Below are positions 1 through 7,680 of a DNA stretch of 63,631 nucleotides, piece by piece. The stretch is from a virus. The notes beneath the pieces were generated by a model. It was given only the letters and a program-made list of their open reading frames with translations. It had not been told where the DNA came from and searched no databases. The stretch spans positions 1 through 63,631 of IMG/VR virus record IMGVR_UViG_3300048088_000081; one strand, written 5' to 3'. A program made the position numbers and the translations under genes. Each line of letters opens with the position of its first letter. The first letter of the stretch is position 1.

Positions 1-24
1 GAGAGATTTTTCGTCCAGATACAT
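1..24 (-). CDS. Start of a divergent minus-strand gene (partial)
   Basis: Only the first eight codons are inside the window (Met-Tyr-Leu-Asp-Glu-Lys-Ser-Leu). The start is supported by a perfect GGAGG Shine-Dalgarno at 30-34, five bases before the ATG at 22-24, and by a possible promoter further upstream. The gene runs leftwards, away from the plus-strand recombination operon. Its function cannot be judged from eight residues. Confidence 0.6.
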
Positions 25-45
25 ATTTTCCTCCATCTGTTGCGT

Positions 46-76
46 CTTATATGCCATAGGTCAAAAATATAGTCAA
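46..76 (-). promoter_or_regulatory. Possible sigma-70-like promoter for the leftward gene
   Basis: On the minus strand TTGACT (71-76) lies 19 bases before TATAAG (46-51). It is followed within 25 bases by GGAGG and the ATG of the leftward gene. The -35 is good; the spacer is two bases longer than ideal. The rest of 25-131 is AT-rich and holds no gene I can support; it should also contain the promoter of the plus-strand operon, for which I see only weak matches. Confidence 0.35.
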
Positions 77-131
77 TCCCCGTTGGCAAATTTCTCTTGC
101 TTCATGTCAAAAATAATGTATGTTGTGATTC

Positions 132-221
132 ATGAATCGTATCCTCATAGCCATCTTGTCTTTGGTCGCATACGGCGTCGTAGTGGCCATGGTGATATCT
201 GAAACTGGAGTTGTGCCGTAG
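132..221 (+). CDS. Very small single-pass membrane peptide
   Basis: An ATG at 132 opens a 29-residue frame: a short basic start (MNR), then a run of Ile/Leu/Ala/Val long enough to span a membrane, then a short tail ending VVP. The TAG stop (219-221) shares its last base with the GTG start of the next gene, the stop/start coupling used throughout this genome. No clear Shine-Dalgarno is visible. It is the first gene of the rightward operon. Function unknown; it could be a leader peptide controlling the next gene or a small membrane protein. Confidence 0.45.
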   Translation: MNRILIAILSLVAYGVVVAMVISETGVVP

Positions 222-658
222 TGGCTCGCATACCGAATACCGCGCCGGTTGGCAGCCTGCTCGACAAAACCCGTGTCCGGTCGAAGCGTGCCCGGACAGA
301 CGCTCCGGGACAGAGGAAGCCGAGAGAGCGCGATGAGGCGTATCTTACCATGGTAAGACAACTCCCTTGTTTGCGGTGCTCTAGATTGCCACCAAATCAG
401 GCCGCCCACATTAGAACATCTGCGGATGGAGAGCCCCCAATTGGAACCGGCATTAAACCAAATGATTCGAGGACGTTGCCATTGTGCGCGTGGTGTCATA
501 CCGATGCCAGTTTCGCCCAGCACAGGGTTGGTGAGCGGGTTTTCTACGGTGAACTCGGCATCGACCCGCTGGCTCTAGCGAAGAAGTTGTACGCTGCAAA
601 ACCTGATTTAGGCGCGATGAAAATCGTGATACTCAAGGCGAGAAGGAGATTCGCGTGA
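221..658 (+). CDS. HNH/DUF968-like nuclease or zinc-binding protein
   Basis: 145 residues. A basic N terminus is followed by a zinc-finger-type core: CLRCSR near residues 50-55, an AAHIR segment near 66-70 and LCAWCH near 88-93, the Cys pairs and His spacing of phage HNH proteins of the DUF968 type. In other phages such genes sit in recombination/replication modules, and here it is in one operon with a 5'-3' exonuclease and an ERF protein, which fits processing of recombination intermediates. The GTG start overlaps the TAG of the preceding small peptide. The catalytic histidines are not all certain by eye, so a purely structural zinc role is possible. Confidence 0.65.
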   Translation: MARIPNTAPVGSLLDKTRVRSKRARTDAPGQRKPRERDEAYLTMVRQLPCLRCSRLPPNQAAHIRTSADGEPPIGTGIKPNDSRTLPLCAWCHTDASFAQHRVGERVFYGELGIDPLALAKKLYAAKPDLGAMKIVILKARRRFA

Positions 659-891
659 AATATGTCATTATTTTGGTGGCATGGGTTTGTTGCGGACTGT
701 TTACTGGTGCTGCCATAAATGCCGATTGGAGGCGCGAATTTCATTGGCAGGACGAAGTACGAACTCGCCACGACTGCGCCTTTGCATTTGGGTTAGGAAT
801 ACTGGGAGGACCGATTGCGCTTCCGGCTAGTGCTGTCATTTCCGGTTTCTATTATTCCGGGTTCTCATTCTCATGCAGCGTTGACCATTGA
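655..891 (+). CDS. Small membrane protein
   Basis: 78 residues, starting at a GTG that overlaps the preceding stop (GTGA); an AAGGAG Shine-Dalgarno at about 643-648 supports the start. Residues 1-20 form one hydrophobic helix and residues about 42-70 a second, Gly/Ala/Ile-rich one, separated by a charged stretch. I do not recognise the family. It is co-transcribed with recombination genes, and a membrane role (for example superinfection exclusion) is only a guess. Confidence 0.6.
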   Translation: MKYVIILVAWVCCGLFTGAAINADWRREFHWQDEVRTRHDCAFAFGLGILGGPIALPASAVISGFYYSGFSFSCSVDH

Positions 892-904
892 GCGAGCTAG
901 TTAA

Positions 905-1783
905 ATGCACTTAATCTTGGTTGATGGATCATCGTACATTTACAGAGCCTATCATGCCGTCCCCCCTATGGCTCGGCAATCAGACGGAATGCCTGTAAAC
1001 GCCGTATACGGGTTTTGTTCGATGCTGTGGAAACTATTGCGGAACTCGGATCGGCCGACGCATTTTGCAGTCGTATTCGATAAGGGGAAGCACACGTTCC
1101 GCAATGATATTTATCCTGAGTACAAAGCACATAGACCACCAGCACCAGATAATCTCGTCCCGCAATTCAAGTTGATTCGAGATGCGGTTCGTGCGTTTAA
1201 TGTCCCGTCAGTAGAGCAAGATGGTTTTGAGGCCGACGATTTAATTGCAACATATGCCCGAGAGGCAGAGGGAATCGTAACCATCATTTCATCTGACAAG
1301 GATTTGATGCAGATTGTCGATGACCGAGTCACTATGCTGGATACGATGAGAGACCGCAGAATCGGAACGAATGAAGTCGTAGAGAAGTTCGGAGTTCCGC
1401 CGTGTAAGGTGGCAGACGTTCTTTCGTTGATTGGGGATACGTCCGACAATGTCCCTGGAGTGCCGGGGATAGGCGTTAAAACCGCTGCACAGCTTATCAC
1501 GGAATACGGAGACTTAGAAACGCTCCTTGAAATGGTCGAAGGTATTAAACAGGAGAAACGGCGGCAGTCTATAATAACGAATGCGGATGTTGCGCGCCTA
1601 TCGAAAAAGCTGGTAACATTGAACGATAGAGTCGAGCTTGACGTTCCCCTCTCAGATCTTGTTGTGCGCGAACCGACCCACTGGAGGCTTTTGTCGTTTT
1701 TCACTGCGATGGAATTCACGTCTCTGGCCAATGAAGTGCCGTACTTCAATCCACTCGATGAACCTTTTGGAGAATACGCATGA
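905..1783 (+). CDS. 5'-3' exonuclease (PolI N-domain/FEN-like)
   Basis: 292 residues, the size of the isolated 5' nuclease domain of bacterial DNA polymerase I and of T5 D15-type flap nucleases. Metal-binding acidic motifs are visible: Asp7 in LVDGSS, EADD at 109-112, DKD at 131-133 and GDTSDN at 177-182, the last opening the helix-hairpin-helix arch (GVPGIGVKTA). The enzyme removes 5' flaps and RNA primers and resects DNA ends. In an operon with an ERF annealing protein it would supply single-stranded DNA or process replication ends. No polymerase domain follows; the next gene starts in an ATGA overlap. Confidence 0.93.
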   Translation: MHLILVDGSSYIYRAYHAVPPMARQSDGMPVNAVYGFCSMLWKLLRNSDRPTHFAVVFDKGKHTFRNDIYPEYKAHRPPAPDNLVPQFKLIRDAVRAFNVPSVEQDGFEADDLIATYAREAEGIVTIISSDKDLMQIVDDRVTMLDTMRDRRIGTNEVVEKFGVPPCKVADVLSLIGDTSDNVPGVPGIGVKTAAQLITEYGDLETLLEMVEGIKQEKRRQSIITNADVARLSKKLVTLNDRVELDVPLSDLVVREPTHWRLLSFFTAMEFTSLANEVPYFNPLDEPFGEYA

Positions 1784-2745
1784 CTGAATATGCTGTTTGG
1801 GAGGGCCTTCTAGCGGCTAAGATCGCTGGGACGGAACCACCTCCGATTAACCCCAATTCGCCGGCTGTTGGATTTTACCGGTCCCGCAGAAAAGATCAGC
1901 CATACGTCCCTGTAGCCATATGGATGGACGACGGGACGATGTGCTGCCAAGTGGACGGAGAAGATATATCGAATGCCGACACCGTTACTCGATGGCCGTG
2001 GTTCGCGAAGAACCCTGTCACATGGGAACAGTACGAATACTACCGTAATAACGGACGGTGGGAGGATGCCGACGAAACCGTACATGCTCAAGCGACGGAG
2101 AGGGGGATAGGGGATAACAATCCGCCTGACGAATTGACCTTGATGAAGGAGCAAATCGATTCGGCGGCGGCCGGCATCAAGGTTTACGAGAAAATCGAGG
2201 ACGACACGACTCAGGCAAAGGCGCAGTCTCTGCGGTCGCGGCTGCTGGAATTGAGTGGAGAGGCCGATAAAAAGAGAGAAGCGGAAAAGAAGCCTTTCCT
2301 AGAGGGCGGAAAGTCTGTAGACAAAAAGTGGAAGCCGCTCGTTGATGCCGCCAAGAATGCGGCCGATGCGATCCGCGCCGCCATGTCGAGTTGGGAAACA
2401 ACGAAGGCGAACAAGGCCAAGGCTGAGCGTGATGAGGCCGAAAAGAAGGCTCGGGCTGCCTCTGCTGAGGCTGAGAAAGCCGGAAAGCCGGTCGCAATCG
2501 TTCATGTTCCGCCACCGCCTCCTGCACCGCTCAATGTGAAAGGCGCCTACGGGAGAGCGGCTGCTGTAAAGCCTGTCAAGTTCGTTAGCAAGGTCACAGA
2601 CCTTGACGCTCTTTTTGTATACTTCAAGGCGTACGGCGAGGTCGAGGAATGCCTCTTAGACCTTGCACGAAAGTACGTAAAAAGGTATCCAGAAAGCACG
2701 CCGCCGCCCGGTGTTGAGGTGGTCGATAAAATGGATGTGAGGTAG
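1780..2745 (+). CDS. Coiled-coil phage protein of unknown function
   Basis: 321 residues. Residues 1-110 are rich in Trp/Tyr and charged residues and look like a small globular domain. Residues about 125-245 are Lys/Glu/Ala-rich and predicted coiled coil (repeats of the EADKKREAEKK type), then a Pro run (VPPPPPAP) and a compact C-terminal domain of about 70 residues. This resembles the unnamed proteins that often sit directly upstream of ERF or RecT genes and may act with the annealing protein. Start ATG overlaps the exonuclease stop (ATGA). Function not established. Confidence 0.7.
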   Translation: MTEYAVWEGLLAAKIAGTEPPPINPNSPAVGFYRSRRKDQPYVPVAIWMDDGTMCCQVDGEDISNADTVTRWPWFAKNPVTWEQYEYYRNNGRWEDADETVHAQATERGIGDNNPPDELTLMKEQIDSAAAGIKVYEKIEDDTTQAKAQSLRSRLLELSGEADKKREAEKKPFLEGGKSVDKKWKPLVDAAKNAADAIRAAMSSWETTKANKAKAERDEAEKKARAASAEAEKAGKPVAIVHVPPPPPAPLNVKGAYGRAAAVKPVKFVSKVTDLDALFVYFKAYGEVEECLLDLARKYVKRYPESTPPPGVEVVDKMDVR

Positions 2746-2748
2746 GAA

Positions 2749-2934
2749 ATGCGGATAATCAGCGAAGGCCCCATCACCAACACTTATCTTCGGAACACGC
2801 TCGAACAGAGTGCCGAGATAATCATGCGCGCCGATGGCGACCGTGACTATATGAATGGCAGTAATCTGACTGTTCAGCAGACGACTGCCATCGCGGCGTT
2901 TCTTCGTCTTGCGGCCGAGAGGATTAAATCATGA
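2749..2934 (+). CDS. Small conserved-looking protein
   Basis: 61 residues, mostly helical and hydrophilic, with a good Shine-Dalgarno (GAGGTAGGAA) before the ATG at 2749. Its stop overlaps the ERF start as ATGA. No motif recognised. Position between the coiled-coil protein and the annealing protein suggests a recombination accessory role. Confidence 0.6.
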   Translation: MRIISEGPITNTYLRNTLEQSAEIIMRADGDRDYMNGSNLTVQQTTAIAAFLRLAAERIKS

Positions 2935-4007
2935 GCGAGCGAATCGATCCAATGACCGGAGAAATAACCGGAACCGATGTGGTTGCCATACCAAATCAAA
3001 TGCGCCTTCCTCAGCGCTCTATCGTCCCAACTGGATTCGCCAATATCGCCAAGGCAATTGCCGGCGTGATGCAGGATCTTACTCCGGTCCATAAAGAGGG
3101 GACGCACGAACACTTCAAATTCAAATACGCCAAGATGCAGGACTTGATGCAGGAGCTTACGCCTCTCTTGGGTAAGCACGGACTTGCCATAATTCCGACC
3201 GAGATTGAAAAGTCTTGGGTGGACAAGCAGTACGTTTCTGTCAAGTACGGCTTTACAATCGTCCATCAAAGCGGCGAGGTGTGGCCGGAGCGTCCCGAAT
3301 GGACCGGGATGAGTCTCGCTCTCACCAAGAACGGCAGCGTGGACGATAAATGCTTAAATAAATGTGCGACTGCCGCGAGGAAATACTTCCTTCTCGCTCT
3401 ATTCAATATTCCAACGGCAGACGTTGATGACGCCGACAAAGGTGCCAATGACGCCCAAAGACTTGCACCTCCTCCGCCACCGAAGGCCACCCCCGGAGCG
3501 AAACCCCACGTCATCGCCATCAGTGAAGGCATGGACGTTCCGCACTGGGTAAACCTCTACATTTCGTATCTCTCAATGGCAGCGACCGGAGAGGAACTTC
3601 AGGCGTGGGATAAACTCAACGATGCCGTCTTGACTCGGGTGTCAAACAAGGACAAACCCGCGTACGACCGGATCGTTGCGGCCACCCAGAAACGCGCTAA
3701 GGAGGTCAGCAAGAAAGCCGGGCCACCTCCGCCGCCGAAGGCTCAGTCAGACAAAGATGTTGAACTATTGACCGGAGGTGTAACTCCGCCAGGAGAAACA
3801 GTCCGGGAGGATCCTGTTGATCCACAGCAATGGCTGAGGGATTTCGGCGGCGCCTTAGCCGGTTGTACTACCGCTGAGGAGTTGGAGAAAGTCCGCGCTG
3901 ATGTCGGCATACCAGCCAAAGGAAAGGTGCCCGACGATGTGTGGGCGCAGGGCGGCGTTCTACTGAAGGCGGCGCATAATCGTATTGCGCTGGAGGCAGA
4001 GAAATGA
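2931..4007 (+). CDS. erf: ERF-family single-strand annealing protein
   Basis: 358 residues. The N-terminal 180 match the ERF superfamily pattern: IAKAIAGVMQDL near 40, FKFKYAKMQDLMQELTPLL near 64-82, then GLAIIPT, a beta-strand pair, SLALTKNGSVDDK and the closing KYFLLALFNIP with acidic tail DVDDAD. ERF proteins form rings that anneal complementary single strands, recircularise linear phage genomes and promote recombination. The second half is Pro/Lys-rich linker (PPPPPK repeats) followed by a small C-terminal helical domain, a common place for interaction with SSB or a nuclease. The 5'-3' exonuclease encoded upstream is the obvious partner. Start chosen at the ATGA overlap. Confidence 0.92.
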   Translation: MSERIDPMTGEITGTDVVAIPNQMRLPQRSIVPTGFANIAKAIAGVMQDLTPVHKEGTHEHFKFKYAKMQDLMQELTPLLGKHGLAIIPTEIEKSWVDKQYVSVKYGFTIVHQSGEVWPERPEWTGMSLALTKNGSVDDKCLNKCATAARKYFLLALFNIPTADVDDADKGANDAQRLAPPPPPKATPGAKPHVIAISEGMDVPHWVNLYISYLSMAATGEELQAWDKLNDAVLTRVSNKDKPAYDRIVAATQKRAKEVSKKAGPPPPPKAQSDKDVELLTGGVTPPGETVREDPVDPQQWLRDFGGALAGCTTAEELEKVRADVGIPAKGKVPDDVWAQGGVLLKAAHNRIALEAEK

Positions 4008-4219
4008 ACCCAGAAACTATTGCAAGATATCGCGCATTGCCAAAGGCACGTCAATGGTGTGTGTTGATTGTGGTTTTATCTTCGTCTCCATTATTTCTTG
4101 CATACGCTGCTTTAGCGGGGCTTTTACGTGGTATCATAATGACGTTTCGAGAAATAGTGTCCTGTGTAAAATGTGAGGCGTCAGCCATTAAAGATTTTTG
4201 GATTTCAACACGGTCATGA
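4004..4219 (+). CDS. Small membrane protein
   Basis: 71 residues; ATGA overlap with the ERF stop. One long hydrophobic segment spans roughly residues 18-45, flanked by basic residues, followed by a short tail with two Cys. Its stop overlaps the next start, again ATGA. Function unknown. Confidence 0.55.
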   Translation: MNPETIARYRALPKARQWCVLIVVLSSSPLFLAYAALAGLLRGIIMTFREIVSCVKCEASAIKDFWISTRS

Positions 4220-4659
4220 AAGGCATCTGGCGCAAGGTCGGAGATACGGCTGTCCCGGCTTCGCCACGCGCTAAAGCGTTTCTCGCGAAGGTAAAGGAAA
4301 ATGGAGTCTTCAGCGATGAGCGGAATCCCAAACAGCACCGGCTCTTTTTTGTGCTCTGCAAAATCGTATCCGACAACACGGAAGAAACCGTGGAAGTGAT
4401 ACGTAAGCGAGCCCTATATCAGGCCGGGTACGTTACTACATGGTTGGAGAAGTCTGGGAGAGTCCACATTGAGCCAAAGTCGATCCGCGACATGAAGCAG
4501 AAGGAGTTCGACCGATGTTTCAAAGACTGCATCCCAATCATGGCGGAGTGGCTTGGGAGTGCCCCGGAGGAACTTCAGGCAGAGGCGTTCGAGAAGTTCA
4601 ATAACTCAGTTGATGGTGACTTGGCCGAGAGGATGGAGGCATACGTCAGTAAGTCCTGA
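4216..4659 (+). CDS. Unknown phage protein, last gene of the early operon
   Basis: 147 residues from the ATG at 4216, preferred over a TTG at 4198 because the ATG sits in an ATGA overlap with the preceding stop. The protein is mixed alpha/beta, rich in Lys and Glu, with no motif I recognise. A conserved-looking core runs HRLFFVLCKIVSDN to about residue 130. The gene ends convergently with the leftward late operon, overlapping the 3' end of that operon's last gene by 14 bases. Confidence 0.65.
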   Translation: MKGIWRKVGDTAVPASPRAKAFLAKVKENGVFSDERNPKQHRLFFVLCKIVSDNTEETVEVIRKRALYQAGYVTTWLEKSGRVHIEPKSIRDMKQKEFDRCFKDCIPIMAEWLGSAPEELQAEAFEKFNNSVDGDLAERMEAYVSKS

Positions 4660-4900
4660 AGTAGGCTATAGCTGACGTGAACAGAAGCACCGCTAGGGCT
4701 ATGGCGCCGCCCCAATAGGACTGTCTCCGCTCGACGCCCCGCATTCGAGTGTCAAGCGCATTAAACTTGGATGTATCGTCCTCGGCATGGAGTTGTAATC
4801 GGTCGGCTATCCCGGCTATGCCTTCTTGGATGACCTTTAATGCCCCCTCGATGCGTCCCAAGGAACGCTGTACGTCATCTGTCACTGTCGCCCCCGTCAA
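4646..4900 (-). CDS. Coiled-coil plus C-terminal membrane anchor protein
   Basis: 84 residues from a TTG start that overlaps the upstream stop (TTGA). Residues about 8-55 are amphipathic with heptad-like spacing; residues about 60-82 form one membrane helix near the C terminus. This layout (soluble coil then a tail anchor) resembles XhlA/hemolysin-type or other small lysis-region membrane proteins. It is the last gene of the late block, in the lysis region. Role in lysis is inferred from position. Confidence 0.6.
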   Translation of the reverse strand: MTGATVTDDVQRSLGRIEGALKVIQEGIAGIADRLQLHAEDDTSKFNALDTRMRGVERRQSYWGGAIALAVLLFTSAIAYFRTY

Positions 4901-5166
4901 ATATTACTTTTCGGCCCACCGTGATAGTGCGGCCCCAATGACGCATATGCTTGGCTGCCGGCGGCTCCTGGGCTTACGCCACTCTTGAGCGCCTTAGCTA
5001 TAATATCGAATGCCGGGTGTAGTTCCGAGAATGCTTTAACCAGTGTTGGTTCTGCCGAAATTAGAGTCCCCGCCACCTCAATCCACTGCATTAGGGACAA
5101 CCCGGCGAGAATTGCCCCTAAGCTCTGCCCTCCCACCAACGCAACGATGATGGAGATGAGCGCCAT
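4897..5166 (-). CDS. Small hydrophobic lysis-region protein
   Basis: 89 residues. The N-terminal 30 are hydrophobic (Ile/Val/Leu/Ala/Gly rich); the remainder is amphipathic and ends in a His/Gly/Pro-rich tail (YHGGPKS). Lies one base after the preceding gene and overlaps the next. Could be a holin-like or membrane-associated accessory protein; the family is not recognised. Confidence 0.5.
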   Translation of the reverse strand: MALISIIVALVGGQSLGAILAGLSLMQWIEVAGTLISAEPTLVKAFSELHPAFDIIAKALKSGVSPGAAGSQAYASLGPHYHGGPKSNI

Positions 5167-5167
5167 G

Positions 5168-5419
5168 TCAGTGAGCCTTGGGGAGGGGGGTTATCTCGAT
5201 TTCAACCGAGAAGACATTAGGCCGCTTCTGCCGGCTCTCAAGGCGCGTGAGAGCGTATCGGTTCGGGCTTGACGCACTAGGGTCGTCGGCAAAAACCTTA
5301 CCCACGGACACGCCTGCTGCCGCTAGGAGGGCTCTAGCCTGCGCCAAGGTCAGGGGGGCAGATTTCTCCGCCGCCCATGCCGGGGATGACAGCAAAACGA
5401 GGCAAAGAAGCCACCTCAC
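5168..5419 (-). CDS. Small exported protein
   Basis: 83 residues from a GTG in a GTGA overlap. Residues 1-16 are a typical Sec signal peptide ending AWA, followed by a Lys/Ser/Ala segment and a basic, beta-rich C terminus. Soluble periplasmic location expected. No family recognised; the position suggests lysis or envelope interaction. Confidence 0.55.
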   Translation of the reverse strand: MRWLLCLVLLSSPAWAAEKSAPLTLAQARALLAAAGVSVGKVFADDPSASSPNRYALTRLESRQKRPNVFSVEIEITPLPKAH

Positions 5420-5586
5420 TTGGTTGGCTCCGGTGCATTTGCCTCATACGAATCAGCCGCTGCCTTTGCAGCCTCAGTGGAGAGCGCCTGGATCTCCCCG
5501 GCAGTCGCCAGCATCGTAAGGTGATGCTTCCTTGCAACACCTACGATTGCGGCCGTCATCGCCGTCAACTGGTTATCCGTCGCCAT
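5416..5586 (-). CDS. Small helical protein
   Basis: 56 residues, starting at an ATG that shares one base with the lipoprotein stop (TAATG). A longer version of this frame overlapping the lipoprotein gene is possible but unlikely. Ala/Thr-rich, probably helical (TEAAKAAADSYEAN). No function assigned. Confidence 0.5.
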   Translation of the reverse strand: MATDNQLTAMTAAIVGVARKHHLTMLATAGEIQALSTEAAKAAADSYEANAPEPTK

Positions 5587-5951
5587 TAGTTGAGCACCTG
5601 AGTCGGGGTGCCCGCCGGAACGGTCCCAACACTGGCCTGAATGGCAGAGGCGAACGGGCAAAGAACGCCAGCCACCTGAGCGTTCGTGGCGAGATAGCCC
5701 TGGACCTCGGCCGCCGACTTGCTGTTCGGCGCGATAATGTGCAGAACATTGGTCAAAACCGCCCCACCGGACGCCGTAGCCTGGGAGCACTCGGCCTGGA
5801 CCAGAATGTTCGTCACCATGATTAGGTCTTTCCCAATCAACTGGCTATACTGGTTGGCGTTCGTGTTTAGGTTCGTCAGGAACGTCTGGAACCCGGCACA
5901 CCCGCCAAGGGCGGCACAGAGCGCGACAACGAAAATCTTGCGAATCATCAT
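5586..5951 (-). CDS. Phage lipoprotein
   Basis: 121 residues (120 if the second Met is used). An N-terminal signal sequence ends in the lipobox LGGC near residues 15-18, so the mature protein should be lipid-anchored at Cys18. The rest is Asn/Gln/Ala/Val-rich without charged clusters. Small lipoproteins beside endolysin genes are often outer-membrane spanins, but this one is longer than most and I see no separate inner-membrane spanin partner, so the spanin idea is tentative. Confidence 0.65.
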   Translation of the reverse strand: MMIRKIFVVALCAALGGCAGFQTFLTNLNTNANQYSQLIGKDLIMVTNILVQAECSQATASGGAVLTNVLHIIAPNSKSAAEVQGYLATNAQVAGVLCPFASAIQASVGTVPAGTPTQVLN

Positions 5952-5959
5952 GTTTCCTT

Positions 5960-6133
5960 TCAGGCGTCTTTGGGAAGATTTGGGACCACGTACACGAGCA
6001 ATGGCGTCAGGACAGTCACAATCGTGGTGACGGTGTCCTGGCTAATGCCCCAGTGAAGGCCGAATACGTTGGCCAGACCGATCCCAGCCATGACAAGGGC
6101 CACTACAGATTTGTCGAAAGACGAAAACATCAT
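5960..6133 (-). CDS. Holin-like two-helix membrane protein
   Basis: 57 residues from the ATG at 6133; GGAGAG just upstream supports this over a start 48 bases further out. Two hydrophobic helices (about residues 8-24 and 34-52), with a short Gly/Ser/Gln turn, and a KDA tail. Size, topology and position directly after the endolysin gene fit a class II holin, which would form the membrane lesions that release or activate the lysozyme. Confidence 0.65.
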   Translation of the reverse strand: MMFSSFDKSVVALVMAGIGLANVFGLHWGISQDTVTTIVTVLTPLLVYVVPNLPKDA

Positions 6134-6173
6134 AAACTCTCCATTGTTTCCTTTCCTGTATGCACCATTATTC

Positions 6174-6857
6174 TCATGCAACCAATGGGGATTGTGGAAC
6201 CGGTATACCGGGTAATGCCCACTGCGCCTTAAGCTCCTCTATGGTCCCATCGAATACAGACAGATCGGCACCGTCCTCCAGCCCATCAAACGTGTGGGGC
6301 TCCGGTCCGATTCCGTCTCCCGTATACTGCCAGAGGAATGGAGGATCGAGCCATGGCAAAAGGTTCCCGTTGGCATCGACATGCTTCCAGCGCGGACCGT
6401 ATTCGCAGCCCCACAGAGGGTGCTTGGCAAGGAAGTCTCTCGCTGTGTCCGTGGCACGAGTGATTAGGGTCTTGATAACGTCGCCGCTGTAGAGCCCACA
6501 GTATCGCCCCATGGCTTGGTCGTATCGGTCCAGCCATTCAATGGTCATGGATAGTGTCATCTGCCCGGTGCCGCCCGGGTTCCGCTCTAGGTCTAGATAG
6601 CCGCCTTCATCCGGGTCCAGATTAGCCCAATCAAGGAAGCGCTTGACTTGGACTGCGGGAGGTTCCCCGGTGTTGAAGGCGTACGCCGAAGTCAGGAGAC
6701 CGTTGTTACGGGCGAGTTCCCGGCGACTCGGATAGAGAACGTCGTCCTTCTCGTTGCTGCGGGTAGCCCTGAGAATGACCCCGACACAGCCGCTCTTTCC
6801 GAGTTTTTCGAAATTAACGAGGTTCTGAGAGCCGAAGTCTGCGATGTAGAGCGACAT
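6174..6857 (-). CDS. Endolysin, GH25-type lysozyme
   Basis: 227 residues, the length of a single glycoside hydrolase family 25 domain. The fold's landmarks are visible: an Asp near residue 7 on the first strand, GVILRATRS near 26-33, NNGLLTSAYAFN near 51-62, the catalytic pair in YLDLE at 87-91, GLYSGD near 121-126 and FLWQYTGDG near 173-181. GH25 enzymes cleave the MurNAc-GlcNAc bond of peptidoglycan. There is no signal peptide, so release would depend on the holin encoded next. No cell-wall-binding domain is present. It sits one base after the preceding gene. Confidence 0.88.
   Translation of the reverse strand: MSLYIADFGSQNLVNFEKLGKSGCVGVILRATRSNEKDDVLYPSRRELARNNGLLTSAYAFNTGEPPAVQVKRFLDWANLDPDEGGYLDLERNPGGTGQMTLSMTIEWLDRYDQAMGRYCGLYSGDVIKTLITRATDTARDFLAKHPLWGCEYGPRWKHVDANGNLLPWLDPPFLWQYTGDGIGPEPHTFDGLEDGADLSVFDGTIEELKAQWALPGIPVPQSPLVA
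6200..6211. promoter_or_regulatory. Second copy of palindrome CCGGTATACCGG, upstream of the holin-like gene
   Basis: Identical to 48943-48954, within the last codons of the endolysin gene and about 70 bases upstream of the holin-like start. If the RHH protein binds it, capsid-region and lysis expression could be co-ordinated. By chance a given 12-base palindrome would rarely repeat in 64 kb. Confidence 0.3.
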
Positions 6858-6858
6858 C

Positions 6859-7284
6859 CTAGATTCCTGTATTCGGGATTAAGCAGTAAACTCCGCCGGC
6901 CGTGTTCATGAATACGATAACCTTATCGGGAAATGGATTCCCATAGTGGGTCTGGATTTTTGAACGGGGGGCCGAAACAGTGGTCCCGTCAGGAATTAAG
7001 AGCTTCCCGTCATCTATGGTAATCATGATATCCCCAGCGGCATCCTCGCCTATAATTCTCGCTTCATAGGCATCACCAACCCCGCAGCAACTATGACCTG
7101 CATCATGCATATCTTCAAATCCAGGTTGCATGACTGTAGGAAACCAAGCATGCACCTCGGGAGGATAGTCGCCCCAAAACTTCGGATCGCCAGCTAGAGC
7201 CTGATGAACCCTAAGAACAAGTGCCGTAACACCAATGGCAAATATTAGCCAGAAACGGATACCAAACGGATTCGGCCTCTTCAT
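6859..7284 (-). CDS. Membrane-anchored or exported protein with a Cys-Cys motif
   Basis: 141 residues from the ATG at 7284 (ATGA overlap with the previous stop; GGAGG about 9 bases upstream). One N-terminal hydrophobic segment (about residues 8-30) serves as signal anchor or signal peptide. The mature part contains GHSCCGVGDAYEARI, a beta-rich middle and a GGVYCLIPNTG end, a pattern I associate with exported hypotheticals of Rhizobiales and their phages. The Cys residues could form disulfides in the periplasm. Function unknown. Confidence 0.6.
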   Translation of the reverse strand: MKRPNPFGIRFWLIFAIGVTALVLRVHQALAGDPKFWGDYPPEVHAWFPTVMQPGFEDMHDAGHSCCGVGDAYEARIIGEDAAGDIMITIDDGKLLIPDGTTVSAPRSKIQTHYGNPFPDKVIVFMNTAGGVYCLIPNTGI

Positions 7285-7667
7285 ACCCATTGCCCTCCAA
7301 TGATTGCCTTCTTGACTCGCTCCCATGCCCCTGCGCTGTCCCAACCCATCAACTTACATACGGCGCCATCACGGCCAAACTCGACTCCTCCGGACTCGTT
7401 CTCATTGTCGTAGAAAAATGCAAAGTCCCACGTTGAGTCCGAGACCGGCGGTAGATTGTTGTATATCAGTGTCGCTCGCGTGAGTTCGTCCGCCGTGAGA
7501 AGCGAAGCGTGGCCGCCAGTGTGCTCAATATCCATCACTGAGCGAGTAATAGAGTGGCACGGTTCCTCCACAGGAGGAGGCTGCGCGATAGCCTCCTTCT
7601 TCTTTTGCTTGGCGTCGGCGGGAGCGATTAAAAGTAGTATCGCAAGACCTATAAGGTGTCCCCGCAT
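7281..7667 (-). CDS. Exported protein of unknown function
   Basis: 128 residues. A clean signal peptide (residues about 1-19, ending ADA) is followed by a Lys/Pro-rich linker with PPPVEEP, then a domain with two Cys (PCHSIT and AVCKLMGW). Two adjacent late genes encode similar-sized exported proteins, suggesting a small envelope-directed set. Family not recognised. Confidence 0.55.
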   Translation of the reverse strand: MRGHLIGLAILLLIAPADAKQKKKEAIAQPPPVEEPCHSITRSVMDIEHTGGHASLLTADELTRATLIYNNLPPVSDSTWDFAFFYDNENESGGVEFGRDGAVCKLMGWDSAGAWERVKKAIIGGQWV

Positions 7668-7680
7668 TGTGGTGCCCCTT

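Noticed and set aside
1111-1749. A 212-codon minus-strand frame opposite the exonuclease
   Set aside because: The plus-strand frame has all 5'-nuclease motifs; the antisense translation is Ser/Arg-rich without motifs.
4660-4720. Possible terminator between the convergent operons (TAGGCTATAGCT)
   Set aside because: The inverted repeat is short and AT-rich without a U-run; the two operons simply overlap by 14 bases.
5586-5951. Calling the lipoprotein an outer-membrane spanin
   Set aside because: A lipobox is present, but no inner-membrane partner with a periplasmic coil overlaps it, and the length is atypical.
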